From an uncultured Williamsia sp. (GTDB lineage Bacteria; Actinomycetota; Actinomycetes; Mycobacteriales; Mycobacteriaceae), in the NCBI RefSeq assembly GCF_947494875.1, contig NZ_CANLWM010000004.1, forward strand, positions 1 through 64,000: DNA of 64,000 nt. The letters are read 5' to 3'. The notes beneath the pieces were generated by a model that did no database searches, was not told the DNA's origin, and saw only the letters and a list, made by a program, of their open reading frames with translations. Shown piece after piece: positions 54,545-63,419 of this stretch (position 1 is its first letter; every line of letters begins with the position of its first letter). Position numbers and translations under genes: made by a program.

Positions 54545-55357
54545 ATGAGAAGATCTGGTCGGCGAAACGACACTAACGGACCAACCGTCTCGGAGCTTGT
54601 GGTCAACTTCGGGGGCGTTGTACACCCGCAGGCGGGTAATTGGCGGATTTACGGACCGGTCAACGTGAAAATCGAAGATAGGCAGTTCAGGATCGCATTA
54701 CTCAATTCATGCTTTAGCGTTCGGGTTGTCATTAAGGACCCTCCGGATCAATCTTCAGGTCTGCAGGAGTACGTGACCCGGCTTTGGTACGACACCGACG
54801 CAGTTGTCATGAGCGTTATTGATGCGCTCGGATTCTGCCTAGCGGCAGCGCCAATGCAACTGCAACTTATCACGGGATCGATTGACGGTAGAGACGCGCT
54901 AATAGGCGGCAAGACGTCGATGGACGACCTCTCGGTCGCCGTTGCCGATGAGGTAACCGGGGATCTCTTGGGCCCTTACCTGGGTCACTCGGTGACAAAC
55001 GCCAACGTCCGACACGCGCTGGCTGACATCCGGATGGCTATGGGCTTCACCGAGGATTGTTTTTTCTACTGCTACCGGGCGATCGAGAGCATGCGACAGC
55101 AATACTTCGATGATCCTGGAGCGTTCGACGATGGTGCTGATCGGCGGCAATCGTGGGTGAGGCTGCGTGAAGCCCTCGACGTGGACGAGTCGACTCTCCG
55201 CGCTCTGCATGTGAAGGCGAACACGCGTAGGCACGGCAGGAACGTGTCGAGCCAGTTCGAAGAAAGGCGCGAGGCGGTCAGGATGACCCGAGAGCTACTG
55301 CGCAAGTTCATTCTCACCCTGCCGCCACCCCCGCCGATGCCCACGTTCGACGCCTAG
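54545..55357 (+). CDS. unknown protein with HEPN-like C-terminal segment
   Basis: The 270-residue protein has a beta-type N-terminal half and a helical C-terminal half (MGFTEDCFFYCYRAIESMR, then WVRLREALDV and ANTRRHGRN). The C-terminal pattern, an RAIE helix followed by R-x-H-G, resembles HEPN RNase-like domains. No second catalytic residue is assignable by eye. AT-richer than the host. ATG 54545. Lies in the defence-type cargo after a 136-base gap without a gene. Confidence 0.5.
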   Translation: MRRSGRRNDTNGPTVSELVVNFGGVVHPQAGNWRIYGPVNVKIEDRQFRIALLNSCFSVRVVIKDPPDQSSGLQEYVTRLWYDTDAVVMSVIDALGFCLAAAPMQLQLITGSIDGRDALIGGKTSMDDLSVAVADEVTGDLLGPYLGHSVTNANVRHALADIRMAMGFTEDCFFYCYRAIESMRQQYFDDPGAFDDGADRRQSWVRLREALDVDESTLRALHVKANTRRHGRNVSSQFEERREAVRMTRELLRKFILTLPPPPPMPTFDA

Positions 55358-55585
55358 GGCCGCCTTGCTTGACCCGTCTATGGAGTAGAGGCCGCGGATC
55401 GCCTTCGTCAGACTCATTCCTTCCGTGTCGCACCGCAATCGATGGCTCGCGCGTCGGCGCACTTGCGATGAGTGTCGGGAGCACGACGGGCGTGTGCGGC
55501 CCGGGTTAGATGCCCTCTCGCAGAGGGCGAAAGTGGCTATAGTCGAGGCGTCATCTGACGCAATCGATAGAGACGCTGCGCATGA

Positions 55586-56491
55586 ATGGGGAAATATGTG
55601 GGTCGTCACTCCTCTATTGACGAGGCTGAACAATCGCCGTCTCCGAAGCGGAGGTCGTTTCTGCGGTCCAAATGGACTTGGGTTGTCACGACTCTCATCG
55701 CAGTTGCTTCGCTCACGGCCACGGTGACTTTCGGTTCGCTCAATTTCTCGAAGGACCCGCCACAAGCCGGTAACGTGTTCAACGCGCCGGTAACGTTCTT
55801 CAATGGTCCCCAAGCCCCGATAACTAAGACCACTACCGAACCAAACCAGCCCGTGAGCGGGTCGCTTTACCAAAACGGTCCCTGCCCGGACAACCCTCGT
55901 AAGGCCGGGTGGGGTCCTGCGCGCGACATCCTGCCCAGGGACAAGTTCTCCCCGCTTCCCTCTTTCAATTCTGATAACTTTCCGGAAGTTATCGGCGATG
56001 AGCGCGGATTTTTCGGAATACGTGACGTAACCTATGGAGAGCAATCTGAGCCGTGGCGTTATTCGATGGGAATGGAGCCAGGACACACATACCGGCTCAG
56101 GATTTTCATTCACAACAGTGGTGACCAAGATACGGTTGCAAAGGGCACCCGCCTGATCGTGGGGCTACCGACATGCACCGGTCGTCGAATAGCTACCAGC
56201 GCTATTATCTCAGCTAGTAATGCTAATCCACGTGAGGTGTGGGGCGGGGTAAATTTGTTCTCCGATAGAGTGTTCAATATCGCTTACCTGAATGGATCTG
56301 CGCTTTACTGCAATAATTACTTCAAGTGCTCAGACGGGGGCGAAGGCGGCGTTCGGCTGTCAGAAGATTTTCTGACTAGCCGCGGCGCTCTCCTCGGTTA
56401 CGACGCCCTGAACGGAGAATTCCGGGGAAACTACGATTTCTCGGCATTCTTTAGTTTTCGCATCAAGCCACAGTTCGCGCCCGAGCGATGA
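55586..56491 (+). CDS. membrane-anchored exported protein of unknown function
   Basis: The 301-residue protein has a short cytoplasmic N-terminus, one transmembrane helix (about 30-50) and a Pro/Thr-rich linker. An external beta-rich domain follows with GHTYRLRIFIHNSG and NANPREVWGGVNLFSDR and GALLGYDALNGEF. This pattern is shared with a group of actinobacterial exported proteins of unknown role. It is the last element gene and ends 43 bases before attR. Composition is clearly AT-richer than the host chromosome. Confidence 0.72.
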   Translation: MGKYVGRHSSIDEAEQSPSPKRRSFLRSKWTWVVTTLIAVASLTATVTFGSLNFSKDPPQAGNVFNAPVTFFNGPQAPITKTTTEPNQPVSGSLYQNGPCPDNPRKAGWGPARDILPRDKFSPLPSFNSDNFPEVIGDERGFFGIRDVTYGEQSEPWRYSMGMEPGHTYRLRIFIHNSGDQDTVAKGTRLIVGLPTCTGRRIATSAIISASNANPREVWGGVNLFSDRVFNIAYLNGSALYCNNYFKCSDGGEGGVRLSEDFLTSRGALLGYDALNGEFRGNYDFSAFFSFRIKPQFAPER

Positions 56492-56520
56492 CCGTCGGCC
56501 CTCCTCTGAAAACGGTCCTT

Positions 56521-56550
56521 CTCAGACCTTTGCTGTCACCGGTGACAACA
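56521..56550 (+). other. attR of the integrative element
   Basis: The junction is at the GT of 56535-56536 (GACCTTTGCT-GT-CACCGGTGAC). Bases to the left are the P half of attP; bases to the right are pilin codons. Confidence 0.88.
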
Positions 56551-56606
56551 TCGTGTCCGCGTTGACGGGGATCGTGACGAAGGCACTCAACACGTCCGTC
56601 GGCTGA
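56535..56606 (+). pseudogene. DUF4244 pilin gene, 3' part, separated by the element
   Basis: After the GT core the frame reads C-ACC-GGT-GAC and encodes TGDNIVSALTGIVTKALNTSVG then TGA (56604-56606). This is the conserved end of the DUF4244 pilin whose first part lies at 44159-44295. There is no start or promoter of its own, so it is silent unless the element is excised. Confidence 0.92.
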
Positions 56607-56658
56607 GGGACGGGTGACCGCGGCGGCATTCACGTGTCGCCGCGGGAACCCCTCTCGC

Positions 56659-57459
56659 TCAGCGGATGTCGACCTTCTTGCCGGTGGTGTCGCGTTCCTT
56701 CTCGCCGTACCAGGCGACGAACTCGCGGACCCCGACCTCGTGGAGGCGGCGCAGCGAGATGCGCACGACTGCCTTCGGCGCCAACGCGATCCCGTCCGCA
56801 CCGACGAGAGCTCGCACACGCCGATGGAAGACGAGGTCCTCGTCGGTGTCGTCCATCGACGCCCGCGGGAAGCCGCCGCTGAGCTCGTAGACCTCGGCGT
56901 CGAAGGCCATGTTCGGTCCACAGATCGCGAAGCTGCGTCGGTTCTGGTCGGGCTCGTTGCGGGTCCGATACCACTCGAGCACGTGTCCGAGACGCCACCC
57001 GTTCCCGATGACGTTGAAGACGCGGTTCGTGAGGCCCTCGTCGTCGCGGGCGCGCAAACGGCCCCCGACGAGACGCTTCCCCGCGTAGAGCGGGCGGAGG
57101 ATCTCGGCGAGCCAGTCGGGCTCGGGGAGGGTGTCGGCGTCGGTCCGTGCGATGAACGTCGCACCCGTTGCGATCGCATACCGCGTCGCGGTGTCGACCG
57201 CGTACCCACAGCCCTTCTCCCGCTCCGAGATCAGCTCCACCGGGAAGCGGGGCCCGCTGGCGATGTGCTCGCGGACGATGTCCGCGGTCCGGTCGGTGCT
57301 GTTGTTGTCCACGACGATGACGCGGAACCCGTCGAACACCCGGCGGTGGAGCACCGAGTCGAACCGTTGGTCGTCGAGGGCGCGAAGCGTGTCGAGGATG
57401 TAACTCTCCTCGTTGAACGCAGCGACGATCACGGCAACTGGCGACTGATCGCTCGTCAT
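56659..57459 (-). CDS. family 2 glycosyltransferase (copy B)
   Basis: The 266-residue GT2 enzyme has the N-terminal VIVAAFNEESYILDTLRAL and VIVVDNNSTDRTADIV nucleotide-sugar site, then ARTDADTLP as the metal-binding DxD. It has no transmembrane helix, so it acts at the inner face of the membrane on an unknown acceptor. It is a close paralogue of the next gene (57507-58322), from which it derives by tandem duplication. ATG 57459. It reads against the Tad operon. Confidence 0.88.
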   Translation of the reverse strand: MTSDQSPVAVIVAAFNEESYILDTLRALDDQRFDSVLHRRVFDGFRVIVVDNNSTDRTADIVREHIASGPRFPVELISEREKGCGYAVDTATRYAIATGATFIARTDADTLPEPDWLAEILRPLYAGKRLVGGRLRARDDEGLTNRVFNVIGNGWRLGHVLEWYRTRNEPDQNRRSFAICGPNMAFDAEVYELSGGFPRASMDDTDEDLVFHRRVRALVGADGIALAPKAVVRISLRRLHEVGVREFVAWYGEKERDTTGKKVDIR

Positions 57460-57506
57460 TAGTTCAGTACAACACAGGTGCACCGAGGCCGCAGGACCGA
57501 TTCAGG

Positions 57507-58322
57507 TCAGCGGATGTCGGCGTCACGATCGGGCCGGTCGTCGCCGGCAGAGCTGTACCAGGACACGAAGTCCCGGGTCCCGTACTCGTCGAGACGGCGG
57601 AGCGAGGTGCGGACCAGTGCCCGCGTGGCGAGTGCGATGCCGTCGCCCCCGACGAGTGCCCGCACGCGCTGGTGGAGGACCTCGTCCTCGTGGGCGTCCT
57701 CGATGCGTGTGCGCGGGAAACCGCCGGATCGTTCGTACATCTCGGCGTCGATCGCCATGTTGTTGCCGACGACGGCGAAACTGCGGCGCTCGTGCGGCGC
57801 CGCGCGCCGCGTGCGCACCCATTCCACTGCGTGGCCGACGCGCCAGAGACTCCCGACCGCGTTGAACACCGTCGCCGACGTCCCTCCGTCGGACCGCGCC
57901 TGGACACGACCCCCGACCAGCCGGTACCCGTCGAGCAGGGGCGCGACGATGTTCGCGAGCCAGTCGGGTGCGGGCAACGTGTCGGCGTCGGTGCGAGCGA
58001 TGAACTGCGCGCCGAGCTCGATGGCCCGGCGGACGCCGGTGTCCGCGGCGCACCCGGTGCCCTTCTCCGGCTCGGACACCAGCTCCATCGGCGCCGCGGT
58101 GCCGGCGTCCAGGAACGACCGGACGACGTCGGCCGTCCCGTCGGTGCTCGCGTTGTCCACCACGACCACCCGGTATCCGTGCAGGACGTGCCTGTGGACG
58201 ACGGAGTCGAACCGCTGGCGGTCGAGCGCGCGCAGGGTGTCGGTGATCAGGCGTTCCTCGTTGTGGGCCGGGACGACGACGGCCACCGCGGGGACGGCCG
58301 CGACGCCGGGGTTGCTGGTCAC
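57507..58322 (-). CDS. family 2 glycosyltransferase (copy A)
   Basis: The 271-residue enzyme shares with copy B the segments ITDTLRALDRQRFDSVVHR, VVVVDNASTDGTADVV, ARTDADTLP and a similar C-terminal half (FVSWYSS). It starts with GTG 58322. The stop lies 47 bases before copy B, so both are probably one transcript. Gene pair plus the adjacent GGDEF gene is inserted between the pilin and TadE genes; pilus glycosylation is a possible role. Confidence 0.88.
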   Translation of the reverse strand: MTSNPGVAAVPAVAVVVPAHNEERLITDTLRALDRQRFDSVVHRHVLHGYRVVVVDNASTDGTADVVRSFLDAGTAAPMELVSEPEKGTGCAADTGVRRAIELGAQFIARTDADTLPAPDWLANIVAPLLDGYRLVGGRVQARSDGGTSATVFNAVGSLWRVGHAVEWVRTRRAAPHERRSFAVVGNNMAIDAEMYERSGGFPRTRIEDAHEDEVLHQRVRALVGGDGIALATRALVRTSLRRLDEYGTRDFVSWYSSAGDDRPDRDADIR

Positions 58323-58471
58323 CCCGGGAGTAAAGCACCGTCGGGTGGGCGGTGTCGGATGGTGGCCGCGCGATCACGCCGAATGCGCCTGTAACCCGGC
58401 TCACGCACGTCACGATGATGGGAGGGCGGCCGCAGTGGCACGTGTGCCACACGACGGGAGGAGGCGTGGGG

Positions 58472-59626
58472 GTGAACTCGCAGGCGGTCACACACCGCGC
58501 TCTCACCGGACCTACCGCGAAGCCGTCCTTCCGGCAACTGCTGGTGCGATGGCTGGTGGACGACTTCGACTACCGCTACGTCATCGAGCACCACTCGCTG
58601 CGCCCGCTCTACCACCCGATGCGGGTGATCCTCGCCGGCAACACCGCGTTGCTGGCGGTCTGCGCGATGCTCCTGCTCTCCAGCCGGGAGGGCCCGTCGA
58701 CGACGGCGGGAGTGGTGTGGGTGTGGATCGTGCTCGCGGTCCAACTGGTGGTCATCACGTTCATCCTCACCATCAGGAAGTCGTTCCTCACCGAGCACGC
58801 CCGGGGATGCCTGGTCGGCTTCGGCATCTTCGGCGACGTCGGTCTGACCTCCGTGCTGTTCCTGTACAGCCCGACGGTCAGCGCGTTCGCCTGCGTGTTC
58901 TTCGTGGTGAACAGCGCGCTGTGCACCTTCCTGGTGAGTTCGCGCTGGCTCCTCGTCCACACCGTGTTCGTGACGGTGGTCATCGTCCTCACGGCGCTGC
59001 GGCTGCAGATGGCGGGGATGTTCGACACCCAGGCCGTGATCGCGGGCACCATCGTCCTCGTCGCCGCCGTCGACGGCATCCCCGCCGTCGCGCACTTCGC
59101 CTGGTCGACGCTGTCCACGGACTCCCGCCAGGCCATCCGCGACCCCCTGACGGGGCTGCTGAACCGGCGCGGCGCCGACGTGTCCGTGGAGCCGCTGTGG
59201 TCGGCCGCCGTCGAGGCCGGCCATGCCGTCGCGGTGGTCGTCGTCGACGTCGACGACTTCAAACGCATCAACGACAACCACGGTCACGACGAGGGCGATC
59301 GCACCCTGCGTCGCATCGCCGACGCGCTGGACGCGGCCGTCGGCGACGGTGTGCTGGCGCGGACCGGCGGCGAGGAGTTCACCGCCTACCTCGCGGGGAC
59401 ACCCGACGAGCTGCGGCGACGGATCGCCGCGGTGCCGACGACGATCGGGAACGACGGCACGATCGGCTGCTCGATCAGTGTCGGTGCCGCGATCATCACG
59501 CAGCCGGCCGTCGCCGGTGTCGGCCTGGGCGTGGTGCTCCCGGCCCTGCGGACGGCGGACACGCTGATGTACGAGGCGAAGCAGCGCGGCGGAGGGCGGG
59601 CACTGACCACCGACGTCGAGGGCTGA
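58472..59626 (+). CDS. membrane-bound GGDEF diguanylate cyclase
   Basis: The 384-residue protein has several N-terminal helices (about five, residues 50-220) and a C-terminal GGDEF domain: DPLTGLLNRRG, then VVDVDDFKRINDNHGHDEGD and the active site RTGGEEFTAYL, a functional GGEEF variant. It should make c-di-GMP. The GTG at 58472 sits 7 bases after AGGAGG; the longer ORF starts are rejected. It is divergent from the GT2 pair and precedes the TadE genes. Confidence 0.9.
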   Translation: MNSQAVTHRALTGPTAKPSFRQLLVRWLVDDFDYRYVIEHHSLRPLYHPMRVILAGNTALLAVCAMLLLSSREGPSTTAGVVWVWIVLAVQLVVITFILTIRKSFLTEHARGCLVGFGIFGDVGLTSVLFLYSPTVSAFACVFFVVNSALCTFLVSSRWLLVHTVFVTVVIVLTALRLQMAGMFDTQAVIAGTIVLVAAVDGIPAVAHFAWSTLSTDSRQAIRDPLTGLLNRRGADVSVEPLWSAAVEAGHAVAVVVVDVDDFKRINDNHGHDEGDRTLRRIADALDAAVGDGVLARTGGEEFTAYLAGTPDELRRRIAAVPTTIGNDGTIGCSISVGAAIITQPAVAGVGLGVVLPALRTADTLMYEAKQRGGGRALTTDVEG

Positions 59627-59672
59627 GGCGGGCTCGACGGAACCGAACCGCCCCCGCCGGCGTCCAACGGAC

Positions 59673-60050
59673 ATGGTGGGTGGGCAGGGACGCGACAGGC
59701 CATCGCTGCGTGCGATGGTTCGCGACGACCGCGGGATGGTGACCGTGGAGGCGGCGTTCGCGATCGCGGCGATCGTGGCAGTGGTGATGCTCGGCGTCGG
59801 CGTGGTGTCCGCGGCGGCGACACACGTCCGGTGCGTCGATGCCGCCCGGGAGGTGGCGCGGCTCGCCGCCGCCGACGACCCGCGTGCGCTCGACGTCGGG
59901 CGATCGGTGGCACCTGGCGGCGCCGGCGTGGGGGTGACCGTCGACGACGACCGCGCCACGGCGCGGGTCACCGCCCGATCGTCGCTTCTTCCCGGGGTCG
60001 ATCTCGGGGCGACCGCTGTCGCCGCCCGGGAGCCAGGCGGGTCCGGGTGA
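59673..60050 (+). CDS. TadE-like pseudopilin (Rv3655c-type)
   Basis: The 125-residue protein has a type III prepilin-like N-terminus (DDRGMVTVEAAFAIAAIV: G before the TVE, Glu at +5 of the mature end) and a hydrophobic helix, then a short external domain with VRCVDAAREVARLAA. ATG 59673 or 59715 are both possible starts. It ends in a GTGA overlap with the next gene. Both complete the Tad locus. Confidence 0.85.
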   Translation: MVGGQGRDRPSLRAMVRDDRGMVTVEAAFAIAAIVAVVMLGVGVVSAAATHVRCVDAAREVARLAAADDPRALDVGRSVAPGGAGVGVTVDDDRATARVTARSSLLPGVDLGATAVAAREPGGSG

Positions 60051-60424
60051 GGCCAGCGGCATCGGCCCTGATCGACGACGAGCGCGGATCGGTCACCGTG
60101 CTCGGCGCGTTCGTCGTCGCCGCCCTGGTCGGCGTGACCGTGCTGGTCGTCCACCTCGGCGCGGCGACCGCGGCCCGTCATCGCGCCCAGACCGGCGCCG
60201 ACCTCGCGGCGCTGGCCGGTGCGGGTCGGGCGCTGCTCGCCGAACCCGACCCGTGTGGCGCGGCACGGGCGATCGGGTCGGTGAACGCCGTCCGCGTCGT
60301 CGACTGCCGCGTCGACGGCTCGGACGTCTCGGTGGACGTCGCGGTGTCGGTGTCGCTGGGCCCGTTCGGGTCCCGGGAGGCGCGGGCCCGGGCTCGCGCC
60401 GGGCCGTCGGAGGCGGACGGGTGA
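60047..60424 (+). CDS. TadG/TadE-like protein (Rv3654c-type)
   Basis: The 125-residue protein has ERGSVTVLGAFVVAALVGVTVLVVHLG as hydrophobic anchor, followed by ARHRAQTGADLAALAGA, the usual TadG segment. GTG 60047 overlaps the TadE stop. It converges with the helicase gene three bases further. Confidence 0.83.
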   Translation: MRPAASALIDDERGSVTVLGAFVVAALVGVTVLVVHLGAATAARHRAQTGADLAALAGAGRALLAEPDPCGAARAIGSVNAVRVVDCRVDGSDVSVDVAVSVSLGPFGSREARARARAGPSEADG

Positions 60425-60427
60425 CGG

Positions 60428-62746
60428 TCAGTCGCCCGCGAGGTCGAGTACGAGGCGCAGCACGGCGATCGCCCCGGCCTTGTCGAGCGGGTCGTTGCCG
60501 TTGCCGCACTTCGGCGACTGCACGCACGACGGGCACCCCGTCTCACAGCGACATGCCGTCACCGCGTCGAGGGTCGCCCGGATCCAGGTGCGGAACGCGC
60601 GGTAGCCGCGCTCGCCGAACCCGGCGCCGCCCGGATAGCCGTCGTAGACGAAGACGGTGGGCAGATCGGTGTCGGGGTGCAGGTTCGTCGAGAGGCCGCC
60701 GATGTCCCAGCGGTCGCAGGTGGCGATGAGCGGCAGGAGTCCGATGGCCGCGTGCTCGGCGGCGTGCAGAGCGCCGGGGAACCGGGCCGCCTCGACGCCG
60801 GCGCCCTCGAGGGCCTCGGGCGTGAGCGTGTACATCACCGAGCGGGTGTGCAGGGTCTGCGGCGGCATGTCGAGCTCGACCACGTCGAGGACCTCACCCG
60901 AGACCAACGTGCGCAGGTAGCCCACCACCTGGTGGGTCACGTCGACCTCCACGAACGCCACGTGCAGCGGGCCGGCGTCGAAGGACTCCAGCACGGCGGT
61001 GATGTCGGTCGAGGTGGTCTCGCGTGCCGAGGTCGTCCAGTCCGGCTCCTCGGGGTGGCACAGCGCCAGGCCCTCCTCGAGGTCGAGTTCGTCGACGACG
61101 AACGTGCGCCCCTGGTGGAGGTGCACGGCACCCGCGTGCACGGTCGACATCGCCCGGCCGGTGTCGACGGTGCCCAGCAACTGCGACGTCGTGGTGTCGA
61201 CGATCATGACCTGCCCGCCGATGCCGCCCCGGATGTCGACGTCGGCGTGCGGCTCGAGGCCCGCGGCGGGGTACCACCCCGCGGCCCGGCGTCGGAGCAG
61301 ACCGCGCTCGGTCAGGTCGGCGACGACGGGCCCCGCACCGAACGCCGTCACGTCGTCGTCGGTCAGCGGTGCCTCCGTCGCGGCGCAGAGCATGTGCGGA
61401 CCGAGGACGTAGGGGTTCGCGGGGTCGAACACGCCCGCCTCCACCGGGCGGCCCAGCAGCGCCTCGGGGTGGTGGACCAGGTAGGTGTCGAGCGGATCGT
61501 CCCGGGCGACCATCACCACGAGCGAGCCCTCCCCGCGGCGCCCGGCCCGTCCTGCCTGTTGCCAGAACGAGGCGACGGTGCCCGGGTAGCCCGCGACGAC
61601 GACGGCGTCGAGGCCGGCGATGTCGACGCCGAGCTCGAGAGCGTTGGTGGTGGCGACCCCGAGCAGCGTGCCGTCGGAGAGCGCGGCCTCCAGGGCGCGA
61701 CGGTCGTCGGCCAGATAACCGGCCCGGTAGGCGGCGACACGGTCGGTGAGCTCGGGGTCGGCCGAGGCGAGAAGGTGTCGCGCGCTGAGGGCAGCGATCT
61801 CCGCGCCGCGACGGCTGCGGACGAAACACAGGGTGCGGGCACCCTCCACGACGAGGTCGGCGAGGATCCGCGCCGCGTCGGCTCCCGCGGACCGCCGGAC
61901 CGGTGCCCCGTTCTCACCCGTGACCCCGGGGGTGAAGCCCGGCTCCCAGAGTGCGACGGTGCGTTCGCCGTGCGGCGACCCGTCGGCGGTGACCGCGACA
62001 CAGTCGTCGCCGATCAACCGGGTCAGCGCGCCCTGGGGATCTCCGGCGGTCGCGCTCGCGGCCACGACGACCGGGTCGGCCCCGTACCGCCGCGCCATCC
62101 GCAGCGTGCGCTGCACGACCAGCGCCGTGTGCGCGCCGAAAACCCCGCGATAGTGGTGGCATTCGTCGATCACCACGTACCGCAGATGCCGGAAGAAGTG
62201 ACGCCACCGACCGGGCGACCCCAGGAACCCCAGGTGCAGCATGTCGGGGTTGGTGAACAACCATCGGGAGTGTTCGCGGGCCCATTGCCGCACATCGGGT
62301 TCGGTGTCGCCGTCGTAGGAACACGGTGCGATGTGCGCGAATTCGGGTCGTCCCGCGATCAGGCCGCTGACCGATCGGATCTGATCGGCCCCGAGGGCCT
62401 TGGTGGGGGAGATGTACAGCGCGGTGGCACGGGGATCGTCGACGAGGTCGGTGAGGACGGGCAGCTGGTAGGCGATCGACTTCCCGGACGCGGTTCCCGT
62501 CGCCACCACGACATGTCGGCCCCCGTGCGCGTGGTCGGCGGCCTGCATCTGGTGGGTCCACGGGCGCGCCACACCCCGCTCGCGGAACGCGGCCACCACC
62601 GCGGGATCGGCCCACTCCGGCCACTCGGCGAACTGTGCTGTCTGCGAACTGATCACGGTCGCGTATGTGACAGGTGACAAGGAATCGTCGATGCCGGCCA
62701 GCGTGCGTCTCAGCAGGCCTCCACCGAACGTGTCGGGCAGGGTCAC
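60428..62746 (-). CDS. MrfA/YprA-like DEAD-box helicase with zinc C-terminus (Rv3649-like)
   Basis: The 772-residue superfamily 2 helicase has ATGTASGKS (Walker A), VVIDECHHY (DECH box), SATAGDP and QQAGRAGRRG (motif VI). The C-terminal DUF1998 domain has four cysteines CRCETGCPSCVQSPKCGN. Such enzymes (MrfA in Bacillus) repair mitomycin-type DNA damage. The start was set at GTG 62746, which gives the size known in mycobacteria; a longer ORF to 62965 covers the cspA promoter. It converges with the TadG-like gene. Confidence 0.92.
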   Translation of the reverse strand: MTLPDTFGGGLLRRTLAGIDDSLSPVTYATVISSQTAQFAEWPEWADPAVVAAFRERGVARPWTHQMQAADHAHGGRHVVVATGTASGKSIAYQLPVLTDLVDDPRATALYISPTKALGADQIRSVSGLIAGRPEFAHIAPCSYDGDTEPDVRQWAREHSRWLFTNPDMLHLGFLGSPGRWRHFFRHLRYVVIDECHHYRGVFGAHTALVVQRTLRMARRYGADPVVVAASATAGDPQGALTRLIGDDCVAVTADGSPHGERTVALWEPGFTPGVTGENGAPVRRSAGADAARILADLVVEGARTLCFVRSRRGAEIAALSARHLLASADPELTDRVAAYRAGYLADDRRALEAALSDGTLLGVATTNALELGVDIAGLDAVVVAGYPGTVASFWQQAGRAGRRGEGSLVVMVARDDPLDTYLVHHPEALLGRPVEAGVFDPANPYVLGPHMLCAATEAPLTDDDVTAFGAGPVVADLTERGLLRRRAAGWYPAAGLEPHADVDIRGGIGGQVMIVDTTTSQLLGTVDTGRAMSTVHAGAVHLHQGRTFVVDELDLEEGLALCHPEEPDWTTSARETTSTDITAVLESFDAGPLHVAFVEVDVTHQVVGYLRTLVSGEVLDVVELDMPPQTLHTRSVMYTLTPEALEGAGVEAARFPGALHAAEHAAIGLLPLIATCDRWDIGGLSTNLHPDTDLPTVFVYDGYPGGAGFGERGYRAFRTWIRATLDAVTACRCETGCPSCVQSPKCGNGNDPLDKAGAIAVLRLVLDLAGD

Positions 62747-63050
62747 CAGGCGCGACGGCGTTGTCGGACACCATGACCGGGAGGTGTCGACCAGTTGAAA
62801 TGTGACAGTGTTGCGAACAGAGTGGCTTCCTGACTGACGGGACCGGTTCCTTCGTGATTGACTGTCGTCGGTCGCAGCTCCCGGGGGTCGGCGCGATGAC
62901 GTCGCGCTCCCTCGGGAACGTGTTGCGTACGTGATACCCAAGGTTAGTGCGCGGCTCGTCCGCAAACGTCGCCAGTAGGTATGGCGGTCGGAACGGACCC
63001 GGCGCGATGCACGTCACGCCGCAATCTGTGAGCAGTGAGGACAGCAGTAC

Positions 63051-63254
63051 ATGGCACAGGGGACTGTGAAGTGGTTCAACGCGGAGAAGGGCTTCGGGTT
63101 CATCGCACCCGACGAGGGACCTGACGACGTGTTCGTCCACTACTCGGAGATCCAGGGTTCGGGATTCCGCACCCTCGAGGAGAACCAGCGCGTGGAGTTC
63201 GAGGTCGGTCAGGGCACCAAGGGCCCGCAGGCCACCGGCGTCCGCGGACTCTGA
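63051..63254 (+). CDS. cspA: cold-shock protein CspA
   Basis: The 67-residue single cold-shock domain has [21 protein letters not shown] (RNP1 KGFGFI) and [10 protein letters not shown] (RNP2), so it binds single-stranded RNA/DNA. GAGGA precedes ATG 63051. The upstream 300 bases to the helicase start contain the long leader typical of cspA. A perfect terminator follows. Confidence 0.96.
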   Translation: MAQGTVKWFNAEKGFGFIAPDEGPDDVFVHYSEIQGSGFRTLEENQRVEFEVGQGTKGPQATGVRGL

Positions 63255-63315
63255 GGGTCTCTCGGTCCTGGCGGTGACCACCGGTCCCGCCGTACTGCGA
63301 CCGTGACTCTTCGTC

Positions 63316-63350
63316 GTCGCCCCCGGCATCCCCGTGATGCCGGGGGCGAC
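63316..63350 (+). terminator. cspA terminator
   Basis: A perfect 15-bp stem (63316-63330 with 63336-63350) starts GTCGCCCCCGG and has loop CCCGT, 62 bases past the cspA stop. Confidence 0.8.
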
Positions 63351-63419
63351 GTCTCTCCGGGGGTGGTCACCGCGGCGTCCGTCCAGGTCGCCCCCATACC
63401 CCCGGGGTAGGGTCCATCC

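Larger units (their letters stand above)
44294..56534 (+). mobile_element. 12.2-kb serine-integrase element (satellite-like) inserted in the pilin gene
   Basis: The element is bounded by GT cores at 44294 and 56535, length 12,241 bp. Genes in order: integrase, small ORF, primase-helicase, zinc-finger ORF, three coupled phage-like ORFs, TIR protein (reverse), possible ART-like protein, DGQHR protein and GIY-YIG nuclease (reverse), SBD-like reader, small partner, HEPN-like protein, exported protein. No capsid, portal, terminase, relaxase or FtsK/TraB-like gene is present, so it depends on a helper for transfer. Base composition drops well below the host in 50-51 kb and 54.5-56.5 kb, a sign of recent cargo acquisition. 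Confidence 0.92.

Noticed and set aside
44294-56534. Complete prophage
   Set aside because: No capsid, portal, terminase, tail or lysis genes are present.
44294-56534. Integrative conjugative element
   Set aside because: No relaxase, FtsK/TraB-type translocase or type IV secretion gene is seen.
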